A stretch of 64,000 nt of DNA from Rhodoblastus acidophilus (lineage in GTDB: Bacteria; Pseudomonadota; Alphaproteobacteria; Rhizobiales; Beijerinckiaceae), in the NCBI RefSeq assembly GCF_900187365.1, contig NZ_FYDG01000002.1, positions 186,001-250,000 of the forward strand, given 5' to 3'. Below the pieces are notes generated by a model that had not been told where the DNA came from, made no database searches, and worked only from the letters and a program-made list of their open reading frames with translations. Positions 35,727 through 44,991 of the stretch are shown here, piece after piece; within the stretch, counting starts at the first letter, position 1; the number at the start of each line of letters is the position of its first letter. A program made the position numbers and the translations under genes.

Positions 35727-38430
35727 CCCCGCCCTGCACGAAGAACTGGAGCGGCTGCGCGTCGAGGTCGAGGCGCTGCGGCTCGCCAATGCGGCGATCC
35801 AGGATCAGATGAGCGCCGGCGCGGCGGGCGCCGACGCCCTGTTGCGCGCCGTGGAGCGACAGGCGGAAGACTTGCGCGCCGCCAACCTGCGCCAGAGCGG
35901 CCAGGCCGCCTTCACCCGGCGGGTGATGGACACCTCGGGAGCGCTGATGATCGTGCTCGACGCCGAGGGCCGCATCCTCCAGGTCAACCGGCGGTTCCAC
36001 GACGAACTCGCCGCCGCCGAAGGCGAGGTCGCCGGGCGCGCGCTCGACGACTGGCTGCCGCCGGACGAGCGCGCCGCGCTGGAGCGACGCCTGATCAAGC
36101 CGCCCTGGACGGTCTATTCGCACCTGTTCGAGCTGATGCGCGTCGCCGGCGCCTATGAGGCGGAGCATCATTTGCTCGGCGCGGACGGCGCCTATCGCGA
36201 TTATTGGATCGAGGCCAGCCCGCAGACCGATCCCCAGGGCAAGGAGGAAGGCGCCGTGGTCTGCGCCACCGACATCACCGCCCTGAACCTGCAGCGCGAC
36301 GCCCTGGAGGTGCGCGAGCGGCACCTGCGCGAGGCGCAGCGCATCGCGCAAATCGGCCGATGGGAGCTTGACCTCGCCACCAATCGGATCCTGGACTGGT
36401 CCGACGAATTGCGCAAAACCTGCGAGCTGTCGCACCCGCTGGCCTCGGGGCGGGATTTTGTGGCGCTGGCGCATCCCGACGACCGCGACGAACTGGTTCG
36501 CGCGTTTCGCGCCGCCGTCAAGGCGCGGGCTCCGTTCGCCCACGCCTGCCGGCTGCGTTTCGGCGACGGCCGCATCAAATGGATCGACTTGCGCGGCGTG
36601 ATGCACGCGCACGCCGGGCGCGTGCTCCGCGTCTCCGGCACCATGCAGGACATCACCGCGCGGCGGCAGGCCGACGAGGAGATCAGCCTCGCCGCGCGCG
36701 TGTTCGACAACAGCCTCAACGGCGTCGTCATCACCGACGCCAAAACCCGGATTCTCAGGATCAACCGCGCCTTCACCCGCATCCTCGGCTACCAGCACGA
36801 AGAACTCGTCGGCAAGACGACCGCCGTGCTGAAATCCGACCGCCATGACGCCACCTTCTACCGGGCCCTGTGGCGCGAGCTGAAAAACGCCGGAGAATGG
36901 CAGGGCGAAATCTGGGACCGCCGCAAGGACGGCGGGGTCACGCCGCTGTGGCAGAGCATTTCCGCCGTGCGCGATTCCCGCGGGGACGTCATCAATTACA
37001 TCGGCGTGTTCTACGACCTGAGCGACCAGAAGCGCGCCGCCGCCCACATCCACCATCTCGCCTATTACGACGCCTTGACCGACCTGCCCAACCGCCAGTC
37101 CTTCAATGACAGCTGCGAACAGGCGCTCAAGCTGGCGCGGCGCGACCGGACCAATCTGGCGGTGCTGTTCCTCGATCTCGACCGCTTCAAATATGTCAAC
37201 GACACTTTGGGCCATCCGGTCGGCGATGAACTGTTGCGCGGCGTGGCGCGGCGGATCAAGCGCGCCCTGCGCCAAAGCGACATTATCGCGCGGCTGGGCG
37301 GCGATGAATTCATCGTGCTGGCGCAAGGCGTGGCGCACCCGGACGCCGCCGCCCGGATCGCCGAAAAAATCATTCACACGCTGGCAAAACCTTTCAGCAT
37401 CGACGGCCACCGGCTTGAAATCCGCGTGTCCGTTGGCATCAGCTGCTTCCCGCACGACGGCGCCGATGCGGCGACGCTGATCAAGAACGCCGATCTGGCC
37501 CTCTACAAGGCCAAGGAGGAAGGGCGCGACCAGTTCCGCTTCTTCGAGGCCAGCCTAATGGCGAAGGCGCGTGAAAAACTGTTTCTGGAGGCGGAATTGC
37601 GCGCGGCGTTGGAGCGCGGCGAGCTTTTTCTGCACTATCAGCCGCAGTTCTCGCTCGCCGACGGGCGCCTGGTGGGGTCCGAAGCGCTGGCGCGCTGGCG
37701 GCATGCCGAACGCGGGATGATTCCGCCGGACAAGTTCATCGCCATCGCCGAGGAATGCGGCCTGATCGTGCCGCTCGGGGAATGGGCCTTGCGCGCGGCC
37801 TGCCGCCAGGGCGAGGAATGGCGTCGGGCGGGCCTGGGACCGCATCGCATCGCCGTCAACATGTCCGGGCTTCAACTCGAGCGCGCCGATTTTGTCGCCA
37901 CGGTGGCGCGCATCCTCGCCGAGACCGGCCTGCCGCCGGACTGGCTGGAGCTTGAGGTCACCGAAACCTACGTCATGCGCCAGCCCGAAAAGAGCGCCCG
38001 CGCGCTCGAAGGTCTTCGCGCCCTCGGGATCGCCTTGTCGATCGACGATTTCGGCGCGGGACAGTCGTCGCTCGCTTATCTCAAACGCCTGCCTGTGCAG
38101 TCGCTGAAGATCGATCGCTCCTTCATCACCGATTTGCCGTTCGGCGAGAACGAAGCCGCCATCACCCGCGCCATCATCGCGCTCGGCCACAGCCTGCATC
38201 TGAAAGTGCTGGCCGAAGGCGTCGAAACGCCCGCCCAGGCCGATTTCCTGCGAGGGCTCGGTTGCGATCAGGCCCAGGGCTACTTTTACAGCCGTCCGGT
38301 CGACGTCGAAAACATGCAGAAGATCTTGCGCCATATGGACGCCGCGCCGGGCGCCGGATCGGACCAGACGGAGCCGAGCCGAGGGAACGATGACCGTCGC
38401 CGCGCGCCAAGGTCGAGCGCCCCCTGCTAG
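35719..38430 (+). CDS. PAS-PAS-PAS-GGDEF-EAL cyclic-di-GMP enzyme
   Basis: A 903-residue soluble protein. It has an N-terminal coiled coil (1-60), PAS 1 (65-190), PAS 2 of PAS_3 type (205-315), PAS 3 (325-440), GGDEF (450-605) and EAL (620-870). The cyclase motif GGDEF (527-531) is intact and has an inhibitory-site RQSD at 518-521. The phosphodiesterase has EAL (655-657), NMSGLQL, EVTET, DDFGAG (776 onward), LKIDRSF and AEGVETPAQ, so both activities look possible. It overlaps the hydrogenase protease by 8 bp and ends the hydrogenase operon. That suggests a hydrogen signal is turned into a c-di-GMP change. Confidence 0.95.
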   Translation: MADPALHEELERLRVEVEALRLANAAIQDQMSAGAAGADALLRAVERQAEDLRAANLRQSGQAAFTRRVMDTSGALMIVLDAEGRILQVNRRFHDELAAAEGEVAGRALDDWLPPDERAALERRLIKPPWTVYSHLFELMRVAGAYEAEHHLLGADGAYRDYWIEASPQTDPQGKEEGAVVCATDITALNLQRDALEVRERHLREAQRIAQIGRWELDLATNRILDWSDELRKTCELSHPLASGRDFVALAHPDDRDELVRAFRAAVKARAPFAHACRLRFGDGRIKWIDLRGVMHAHAGRVLRVSGTMQDITARRQADEEISLAARVFDNSLNGVVITDAKTRILRINRAFTRILGYQHEELVGKTTAVLKSDRHDATFYRALWRELKNAGEWQGEIWDRRKDGGVTPLWQSISAVRDSRGDVINYIGVFYDLSDQKRAAAHIHHLAYYDALTDLPNRQSFNDSCEQALKLARRDRTNLAVLFLDLDRFKYVNDTLGHPVGDELLRGVARRIKRALRQSDIIARLGGDEFIVLAQGVAHPDAAARIAEKIIHTLAKPFSIDGHRLEIRVSVGISCFPHDGADAATLIKNADLALYKAKEEGRDQFRFFEASLMAKAREKLFLEAELRAALERGELFLHYQPQFSLADGRLVGSEALARWRHAERGMIPPDKFIAIAEECGLIVPLGEWALRAACRQGEEWRRAGLGPHRIAVNMSGLQLERADFVATVARILAETGLPPDWLELEVTETYVMRQPEKSARALEGLRALGIALSIDDFGAGQSSLAYLKRLPVQSLKIDRSFITDLPFGENEAAITRAIIALGHSLHLKVLAEGVETPAQADFLRGLGCDQAQGYFYSRPVDVENMQKILRHMDAAPGAGSDQTEPSRGNDDRRRAPRSSAPC

Positions 38431-38624
38431 AACCGGTCAGCGTCGACGAACGCCTGCGCGAAAGCTTGCAGGGATTCCTGCGGCGGATTGTGACCAACGC
38501 CGCCCTTGACGATCCGGCGCTGGCATTTCCCCGCAAACATTTTGGCGCAGGCGCCGGCCTCCGGGTGGGGCGCGCCATTGGCGTCGCCCATGGAAACGCT
38601 CCGTTTCCGTTGGCTCGCCCTGAA

Positions 38625-39986
38625 TCAGCCGGGCCTCATGCCGAGGACGACGGTCGGCCACAATTCCGAGACCGTCGGATGGATGGGAACCGCCCAGCGC
38701 AGCTGATCGAAAGCGGCGCCCGCGTTCATCATGTCGAGCACGCCATGGATCGCCTCGTCGCCGCCCGCGCCGAGGATGGCGGCGCCCAGAATCTCGCGCG
38801 TGTCGGCGTCGGCGATGAATTTCATCAAGCCCTGGGTTTCGCCCTTTTCGACGGCGCGGCCGACCCGGTCCATCGGCAGCCAGCCGACCAGGATTTTTCG
38901 GCCGGCTTTGCGCGCTTCCGTCTCGGTCATGCCGACGCGCCCCAGCGGCGGATCGATATAAAGCGCGTAGCCCGGCACGCGATCGGAGACGCAGCGGTCC
39001 GCCCCGTCGAAAAGATTCGCCGCGACGATCTCGAAATCGTTGTAGGCGGTGTGGGTGAAGGCGCCCTTGCCATTGCAGTCGCCGAGCGCCCAGACGCCCG
39101 CGACATTGGTCGCGAGGCGGTCGTCGACCTTGATATAGCCGCGCGCATCGGTCTCGACGCCGGCCCTGTCGAGGCCGAGATCGTCAGTGTTCGGGCGGCG
39201 GCCGACGGCGAGCAGCACGTCGGAGCCGACGATGTCCACGCCGTTGACATGAACCGCGACGCCGCGCGCATGTTTGCTGAAGCTGAGACGATCGGCGCCT
39301 GTCAGCACTTTGACGCCCTCGGCTTCGAGGACGGCGCGGATCGCCTCGGAAATCTCCTGATCCTCGCGGCCGACGAGATGCGGCCCCTTCTCGATCACCG
39401 TCACCTCGGCGCCGAAACGGCGGTGCATCTGGGCGAATTCCAGCCCGATATAGCTGCCGCCGATGACGATCAGATGGTCCGGCGCCCGGTCGAGCCTGAC
39501 CATGTCGCTGTTGGTCAGGAAAGGAATTTCTTTGAGGCCGGGGAAATCCGGGATCGCGGCGCGCGCGCCGACATTGAGAAATATCCGCGGCGCGGTCAGG
39601 ACGTCTTCGCCGACGCGGATCGTGTTGCCGTCCTCGAACCGGGCGTGGCCTCGGATCAGCGTGCAATTCTTCATGCCCTCCAGCCACTTTTCATTGCCGT
39701 GGCGGCTGTCGAGCGTCACCTGATGGGCGCGGCGCATCACCCTGGGCATGTCGATCTTCACGGGCGCATCGAGCACCACGCCATATTCGGCGCCGCGACG
39801 TGCGAGATGGGCGGCGTAGGCGCTGGCGACCAGGGTCTTGGTCGGCTTGCAGCCGGTGTTCACGCACGTGCCGCCGACATGCTTGCGCTCGATGATCGCG
39901 ACCGTTTCGCCCGCGTCGTTGAAGCGGCTCGCGAGCGAGGGGCCGGCCTGTCCCGCGCCAATGATGATCGCGTCGAACGTTCTCAT
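38625..39986 (-). CDS. FAD-dependent disulfide oxidoreductase (mercuric reductase-like)
   Basis: A 453-residue class I pyridine nucleotide-disulfide oxidoreductase. It has an FAD fold IIIGAGQAGPSLA, the redox pair GGTCVNTGCKPTK, an NAD(P)H fold VIGGSYIGLEFAQ, FAD contact GVWALGDCNGKGAFTH, and C-terminal dimerisation domain with PIHPTVSELWP. It lacks an N-terminal metal-binding domain and the C-terminal Cys pair of MerA, so mercury reduction is unlikely and the substrate is open. It overlaps the DUF4126 gene by 4 nt, so the two are co-translated. Confidence 0.88.
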   Translation of the reverse strand: MRTFDAIIIGAGQAGPSLASRFNDAGETVAIIERKHVGGTCVNTGCKPTKTLVASAYAAHLARRGAEYGVVLDAPVKIDMPRVMRRAHQVTLDSRHGNEKWLEGMKNCTLIRGHARFEDGNTIRVGEDVLTAPRIFLNVGARAAIPDFPGLKEIPFLTNSDMVRLDRAPDHLIVIGGSYIGLEFAQMHRRFGAEVTVIEKGPHLVGREDQEISEAIRAVLEAEGVKVLTGADRLSFSKHARGVAVHVNGVDIVGSDVLLAVGRRPNTDDLGLDRAGVETDARGYIKVDDRLATNVAGVWALGDCNGKGAFTHTAYNDFEIVAANLFDGADRCVSDRVPGYALYIDPPLGRVGMTETEARKAGRKILVGWLPMDRVGRAVEKGETQGLMKFIADADTREILGAAILGAGGDEAIHGVLDMMNAGAAFDQLRWAVPIHPTVSELWPTVVLGMRPG

Positions 39987-40432
39987 GCCGCGGCCGCGAT
40001 GACGAGACCGGCCGCGAGGATCGCGACGGCGTCCTCAACGAACGCCGCCGGCCGATCCTTGCCGAAACCTTCCGCGAGTCGGGCGCGGACGGCGGCTCCG
40101 CCATAGGCTCCAGCCCCCGCGCCGATCACGCCGGCGAGTCCGCCGCCATGGGGCGCGCCGATAGCGAAGCCGCACAGCGCCCCCATGATCAGGCGCGCGG
40201 CCAAGGGCGGCGGCGCGGTCCGGCTCGGCGTTGAGGGAAGCTGGTCGACAATGAGTTCGCCAACCGCCAGAATCGTGAACAGGCCAACCGCCCAGGTCGC
40301 GCCCATGAAGGCCAACCACGAGCCGGACAGGTTGAGCCACCCGAGCCAGGCGGCCCAAGCGATGGCCGCCGGCGCGGTCATGGAGCGAAGTCCGGCGATG
40401 ACGCCGATGAGGAAAGCAAGAAGGATCAACAT
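39983..40432 (-). CDS. DUF4126 family membrane protein
   Basis: A 149-residue protein with four likely membrane helices. It starts LILLAFLIGVIAGLRSMTAP, then WLAFMGATWAVGLFTILAVG, a Gly/Ala-rich pair around GALCGFAIGAPHGGG, and VEDAVAILAAGLVIAA. This matches DUF4126, whose role is unknown. It is paired with the oxidoreductase downstream by an ATGA-type overlap, an association also seen in other alphaproteobacteria, which may point to a shared redox or transport task. Confidence 0.8.
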   Translation of the reverse strand: MLILLAFLIGVIAGLRSMTAPAAIAWAAWLGWLNLSGSWLAFMGATWAVGLFTILAVGELIVDQLPSTPSRTAPPPLAARLIMGALCGFAIGAPHGGGLAGVIGAGAGAYGGAAVRARLAEGFGKDRPAAFVEDAVAILAAGLVIAAAA

Positions 40433-40644
40433 TTTTTCTCACTTGCTTGCAGCCGCACGCGTCGGGGCGACGATCTTTCGGTCCTGCGCGCGAACCGGCG
40501 CAGCCGCGCGCCCCGCATGGCGAAAACGGCGGATCGCGGTCGAAGGTTCCTGGGCCGGGAATGTCGCCGTCTCCGCAAAAGCGACGGTTCGGGCGTGAAG
40601 ACAAGCGCGACGCGCGGGTCCGCGATCAGGGCGCCCGCCCGCCG

Positions 40645-43600
40645 CTATCGTTCCGCTTCCGACAGCGGCGCGACGATGCAGCAGACCAGGCCTTCCGGCC
40701 GGAACTCCATTTCGACGCGCGCCTCGCTGATGCTCCGTTCGATCAGGCGCAGGCCCGAACCGCGGCGGCTGGGCTCTCGCACAGGCGGACCGCCCTGTTC
40801 CTTCCAGGTGAGTTCGAGCATGCGCAAGCCGTCGCTCAGGTCGCTGGCGCGCCAGCTCAGCAGCACGCGTCCTTCGGGCGCGCTGAGCGCGCCATGCTTG
40901 GCGGCGTTGGTGCCGAGCTCGTGGATGGCGAGGCCGAGCGGCGTCGCCAGCGCCGGCGACAGGATGACCGGCGGCCCCGACAACTGCACCGCCGCGCGGC
41001 CGCCGCCGAGATAGGGCTGCAACTGGTCGCGCGCCACATTGTCGAGACTGGCGCCGCGCCATTCGCTCTCGACCAGCAGCGCATGGGTGCGGCCCAGCGC
41101 CGACAGGCGTTCGTCGAGCGCGGCGAGCGCGGCGGGATTGGCGCCGCTGTCGCGCAAGGTCTGCCGGACGATCGCCTGCGCCACCGCCAGGGTGTTTTTC
41201 ACGCGATGCGCCAGCTCGTCGAGCAACAGGCGATGACGCGCCGTCCAGGCCTCCTCGGACTCGAGCCGATCCGTGACGTCGACGAAGGTGGCGACCACGC
41301 CCTCGATCTTGTCGTCCAGCGTGCGATAGGGCCGCAGCCGGATCATGAACCAGCGCCCCCCCGTGGTGCGGACGGTACGTTCGAGCGGAATCAGATCGGC
41401 CAGCACCCGCTGCGCGTCGGCGACAAGGTCCGGGTATTCGAGCCGATGGGTGAAATCCGTGACGGGCCGGCCCTCGTCGCCGGCGACGATGTTGAACAGC
41501 TCCGCCATGCGCGGCGTGAACCGCTGGATGCGCAGGGTCGAGTCCAGAAACATCGTGCTGACGTCGGTCGCGCTCATCAGGTTCTGCAAGTCGTTGTGCG
41601 CGCGCGACACCAGTTCGAGCTTGAGTTTCAGCTCGGTGTTGAGCGTCTGAAATTCCTCGTTGATCGACTGCAGCTCCTCCTTGCTGGTTTCCAGCTCCTC
41701 GGCGGTGGAGCGATATTCCTCGTTGATCGACTGCAATTCCTCGTTGGCGGCGCGCAGCTCCTCGGTCGCCGCCTCATATTGCTCGCGCGTGGCGCGCAGC
41801 GCGGTGCGGGTCGCGTGCAATTCCTCGCGCAATTGCGCGACCACGGCCGACTGTTCGGAGGACAGGCCGGCGTCGGACGCCGCCGGCTCGACCTCGCCGC
41901 CTTCGAGAAAGATCGCCATGGCACCGCGGGCGCCGTCGTCGCGGCGGGCCGGGCGGACGTTGAGCACAACCGCCCGGGGCTTGGCGTCGAACTGCACGGG
42001 GATGGGCGGGGTGACCGTGGATTGGTTCGACTCGAAGGCGCGCCGCAGCGCCGCGCGCAGTTCGAGCCGCAATTCCGGCCGCACGATCTCCGCCGCATCC
42101 GCGGTCATCGGGCCGCTCGGATGCAGCACGAACTTGCCGCAGGTCTCCGACAGATTGACGATGCAATGGGTCTCGTCCACCAGCATGCTCGGCGGCGCGA
42201 TGTCTTCCAGCGCCTGCCGGTGCATCGAGGAATTCACCGTGGGCGTCGCGGGCGGCAGGCGCGCCACATTGGGCGTTTCCGGGCCGCGCGCGGGGGTGAA
42301 CAGGCGCGGCGGCGACAGCATCTTGTCGCGGGGGCGGTCGAGCGCCTGGAAGATGCGCGATTCCCGGTCGATCGAGGTGAACAGGCCGGAGGGACTGTCG
42401 GCGCTTTCCGACGCGCCCAGGAACAGGAAGCCGTTAGGCAGCAGAGCGTAATGCAGCACGGAGCAGACCTGTTTCTGCAGGTCGCGGTCGAGATAGATCA
42501 GCAGGTTGCGGCAGGAAATCAGGTTGATGCGCGAGAACGGCGGGTCTTTCAACAGGCTGTGCGCGGCGAAGACGACGAGGTCGCGCACCTCGCGGCGGAT
42601 GCGGTATTGATCGCCCTCGCGCATGAAGAACCGGCGCAGCCTGTCCTCGGACACGTCGGTGGCGATGGCCGTGGGGTAGCGCCCCTCGCGGGCGACGGCG
42701 AGGGCCTGCTCGTCGAGGTCGGTGGCGAAAATCTGAATGTCCGGCCGCGCCTCGCGCCGCGCCGCCTCCTCCAGCAGCAGAATGGCGAGACTATACGCCT
42801 CCTCGCCGGTGGCGCAGGCGGGCGCCCAGATCCGGATCGCCTGGTCGCGGCCGGGCGCATCGAACACCAGCGGGATCACCTCGCTGGCGAGCGCGGCGAA
42901 GGCGGCGGGGTCGCGGAAAAAGCTGGTGACGGAAATCAGCAGATCGTTGAACAGCGCGCCGATTTCGTCCGGCCGGTCGCTCAGATAGGCGAGATAATCC
43001 TCCATGCGCGCGGTCTGCGCCACTTGCATCCGCCGGGCGATGCGGCGCAGCAGAGTGGCGCGCTTGTAGCCCGAGAAATCCTGACCCAGCCGCGCGCGCA
43101 ACTGCGCGAGGATGCGGCGCAAAGCGGCTTCGTCGGCCATCTCGCATTGCCGCGCCGCCCGCGGCCTCGACCGCGCCAGTTCGGCGAGGCAGCGCGCGAG
43201 GCCGGAAATCGGCGCCACGAAATCGACGCCGCTGGCGATGGCCGCGCGCGGCATGGAGCCGAATTCCGCCTCGTTGGGGTCCTGCGCCAGCGCGATCCCG
43301 CCATTTTCCCGGATGGCGCGCACGCCCAGCGCGCCGTCCGAACCGCCGCCGCTCAGCACGATGGCGAAACCATCGCCGTGCTGGTCGGCCAGCGACCGGA
43401 AGAATTCGTCGACCGGCGACCTCTGGCCGCGCGGCTCGATGAAGGCGGCCGGCGCGATTTCCTGGTCGGTGATCAGCAGCCGGCGGTCGGGGGGGAGGAC
43501 GTAGATGCAATTGGCGGTGATCGGCTTGGGTTCGTTGACCGGGGCGACAGGCATGGCGGTGCGCCGCGCCAGGATCGCCGACAGTTCGCCGCCATGGCCG

Positions 43601-43752
43601 GGATCGAGATCAACCAGAACGATATAGGCGAGGTCGAGATCGGCGGGAAGCGCCTCGAACAGGCGTTGCAAGGCTTCGGCCCCGCCCGCCGAGGCGCCGA
43701 CGCCGACGACGGGGATGCGTGGAAGCGAGCGGCTTTCACCATTCTGGGCCAT
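40645..43752 (-). CDS. CheB-CheR-PAS-HWE histidine kinase fusion
   Basis: About 1035 residues. The CheB methylesterase domain (15-195) has VGVGASAGGAEAL, DPGHGGELSAI and LSGGGSDGALG. The CheR domain (about 210-460) has RRIARRMQ, SVTSFFRDP, WAPACATGEEAYSLAI and ISCRNLLIY. A long coiled coil (about 625-720, EELRAANEELQSINEE) leads to a PAS_10 domain (about 725-830). An HWE kinase core follows, with DELAHRVKNTLAVAQAIVRQ and AIHELGTNAAKHGALS. It starts at ATG 43752, after rejecting 31 extra upstream codons. Such fusions link receptor-like methylation chemistry to a kinase output. It is divergent from the CheB gene at 43917. Confidence 0.93.
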   Translation of the reverse strand: MAQNGESRSLPRIPVVGVGASAGGAEALQRLFEALPADLDLAYIVLVDLDPGHGGELSAILARRTAMPVAPVNEPKPITANCIYVLPPDRRLLITDQEIAPAAFIEPRGQRSPVDEFFRSLADQHGDGFAIVLSGGGSDGALGVRAIRENGGIALAQDPNEAEFGSMPRAAIASGVDFVAPISGLARCLAELARSRPRAARQCEMADEAALRRILAQLRARLGQDFSGYKRATLLRRIARRMQVAQTARMEDYLAYLSDRPDEIGALFNDLLISVTSFFRDPAAFAALASEVIPLVFDAPGRDQAIRIWAPACATGEEAYSLAILLLEEAARREARPDIQIFATDLDEQALAVAREGRYPTAIATDVSEDRLRRFFMREGDQYRIRREVRDLVVFAAHSLLKDPPFSRINLISCRNLLIYLDRDLQKQVCSVLHYALLPNGFLFLGASESADSPSGLFTSIDRESRIFQALDRPRDKMLSPPRLFTPARGPETPNVARLPPATPTVNSSMHRQALEDIAPPSMLVDETHCIVNLSETCGKFVLHPSGPMTADAAEIVRPELRLELRAALRRAFESNQSTVTPPIPVQFDAKPRAVVLNVRPARRDDGARGAMAIFLEGGEVEPAASDAGLSSEQSAVVAQLREELHATRTALRATREQYEAATEELRAANEELQSINEEYRSTAEELETSKEELQSINEEFQTLNTELKLKLELVSRAHNDLQNLMSATDVSTMFLDSTLRIQRFTPRMAELFNIVAGDEGRPVTDFTHRLEYPDLVADAQRVLADLIPLERTVRTTGGRWFMIRLRPYRTLDDKIEGVVATFVDVTDRLESEEAWTARHRLLLDELAHRVKNTLAVAQAIVRQTLRDSGANPAALAALDERLSALGRTHALLVESEWRGASLDNVARDQLQPYLGGGRAAVQLSGPPVILSPALATPLGLAIHELGTNAAKHGALSAPEGRVLLSWRASDLSDGLRMLELTWKEQGGPPVREPSRRGSGLRLIERSISEARVEMEFRPEGLVCCIVAPLSEAER

Positions 43753-43916
43753 GACCTGGCCTCCTTGACGAGTCGAATTCTGGATGGATCTCTTTCCGCC
43801 CAATGTCGCGCAATTTTGTGCAGTTTGACCATAGCGCAAGTACAACCGTTTGAAATAAAAGCCGAACGGCGCCCCATTTCGCCCTGTCGCGCGTTGGGAG
43901 ACGAGGGAGCGCCGTC

Positions 43917-44918
43917 ATGCCCGAATCGAAAGTCATCGCGATCGGAGCTTCGGCGGGGGGGATCGAGGCCTTGCGGGTCGTGCTCGCCGCGCTGCCCCGG
44001 GCCTTGCCGGCGGCCGTGCTGATCGTCCAGCACCTGTCGCCGCAAAGCCCCGGGTTCCTGCCGAAGATTCTCGAACGGGGATCGACCATGCCCGTCGCGT
44101 CGCCTGTCGATGGCGAGAAAATGCGTCCCGGCCGCGTCTATGTCGCGCCGCCGGACCGGCATCTTCTGGTCGAGGACGGCGGCGTGGCGCGGCTAAGCTC
44201 AGGACCTCGGGAGAACCGGTTCCGTCCGGCGGTCGATCCGCTGTTCCGCTCGGCGGCGCTGGCGTTCGGGCCGCGCGTGATCGGGGTCGTCCTGACCGGC
44301 TTTCTCGATGACGGCGCCGCCGGCCTGCAGGCGATCAAATTGTGCGGGGGGCTGGCCGTGGTTCAGGATCCCAGCGAGGCCTGGGCCGCTTCGATGCCGG
44401 CGAGCGCGCTGGCGCATGTCGATGTCGATGTTTGCCTGCCGTTGCGCGAGATCGGGCCGCGCCTGATCGAGCTGGCGCAGCAGCCGGCGGGGGCGGCGCC
44501 CGGCGGGGAACGCTCGGCGCTGATCGCCGAGGCCGCGTTCGCGGGCGGACATCCGCCGCCGCTTGAGGAGGCCCTGGCGCTGGGCGAACCGACCCTACTG
44601 ACCTGTCCCGAGTGCGGCGGCGGGCTGATGCGCCTGCGCGGCGCCGCGCCGACGCGCTATCGCTGTCATACGGGCCACGCCTTCACCGAACGGGCCTTGT
44701 TCGCCAACCTTGCGGAAAATACGGAAAGCGCTGTCTGGTCCGCGATCCGGGCGTTGCGGGAGCAGGCCATGCTGGCGCGGCGCCCGGCGCGGGAAGCCGC
44801 CGCGCGCGGCGATCGCGAAGGAGCTGACCATCTTGAGAAAAAAGCCGCTGACTGCCGGGCGCTCGCCGATCGCATGCGCGCGACGCAATGCAACCTGGCG
44901 GTTGACGGCTCCGCTTAG
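43917..44918 (+). CDS. Stand-alone CheB methylesterase domain protein
   Basis: A 333-residue protein. The CheB catalytic domain (1-190) has the Ser in IGASAGGIEALRVVL, His in LIVQHLSPQ and Asp in TGFLDDGAAG. There is no receiver domain in front. The C-terminal part (220-333) carries a two-Cys motif (LTCPECGGGLMRLRG and RYRCHTGHAFTE) that looks like a small zinc-binding element, followed by a helical tail. It lies 165 bp from the divergent CheB-CheR kinase and 73 bp before the hybrid kinase, so the three are likely one signalling unit. Confidence 0.9.
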   Translation: MPESKVIAIGASAGGIEALRVVLAALPRALPAAVLIVQHLSPQSPGFLPKILERGSTMPVASPVDGEKMRPGRVYVAPPDRHLLVEDGGVARLSSGPRENRFRPAVDPLFRSAALAFGPRVIGVVLTGFLDDGAAGLQAIKLCGGLAVVQDPSEAWAASMPASALAHVDVDVCLPLREIGPRLIELAQQPAGAAPGGERSALIAEAAFAGGHPPPLEEALALGEPTLLTCPECGGGLMRLRGAAPTRYRCHTGHAFTERALFANLAENTESAVWSAIRALREQAMLARRPAREAAARGDREGADHLEKKAADCRALADRMRATQCNLAVDGSA

Positions 44919-44991
44919 GCGGCTATACGGAGAGACGGTTCTCCTAAGTTACCGTTAGGGGATCCACCGTGTTTGCTGAAGGTCAAGCCGC

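Noticed and set aside
38431-38624. Short open frame after the GGDEF-EAL gene (LQGFLRRIVTNAALDDPALA)
   Set aside because: No start with ribosome site, and the frame runs into antisense of the oxidoreductase; not convincing as a gene.
38625-39986. Mercury-resistance (mer) operon
   Set aside because: The oxidoreductase has the redox Cys pair but no MerA-type C-terminal Cys pair, no metal-binding domain and no other mer genes nearby.
40447-44022. A very long rightward open frame opposite the CheB-CheR kinase gene
   Set aside because: Arg/Ala/Gly-rich translation with no family resemblance; it is the antisense shadow of a high-GC gene with clear domains.
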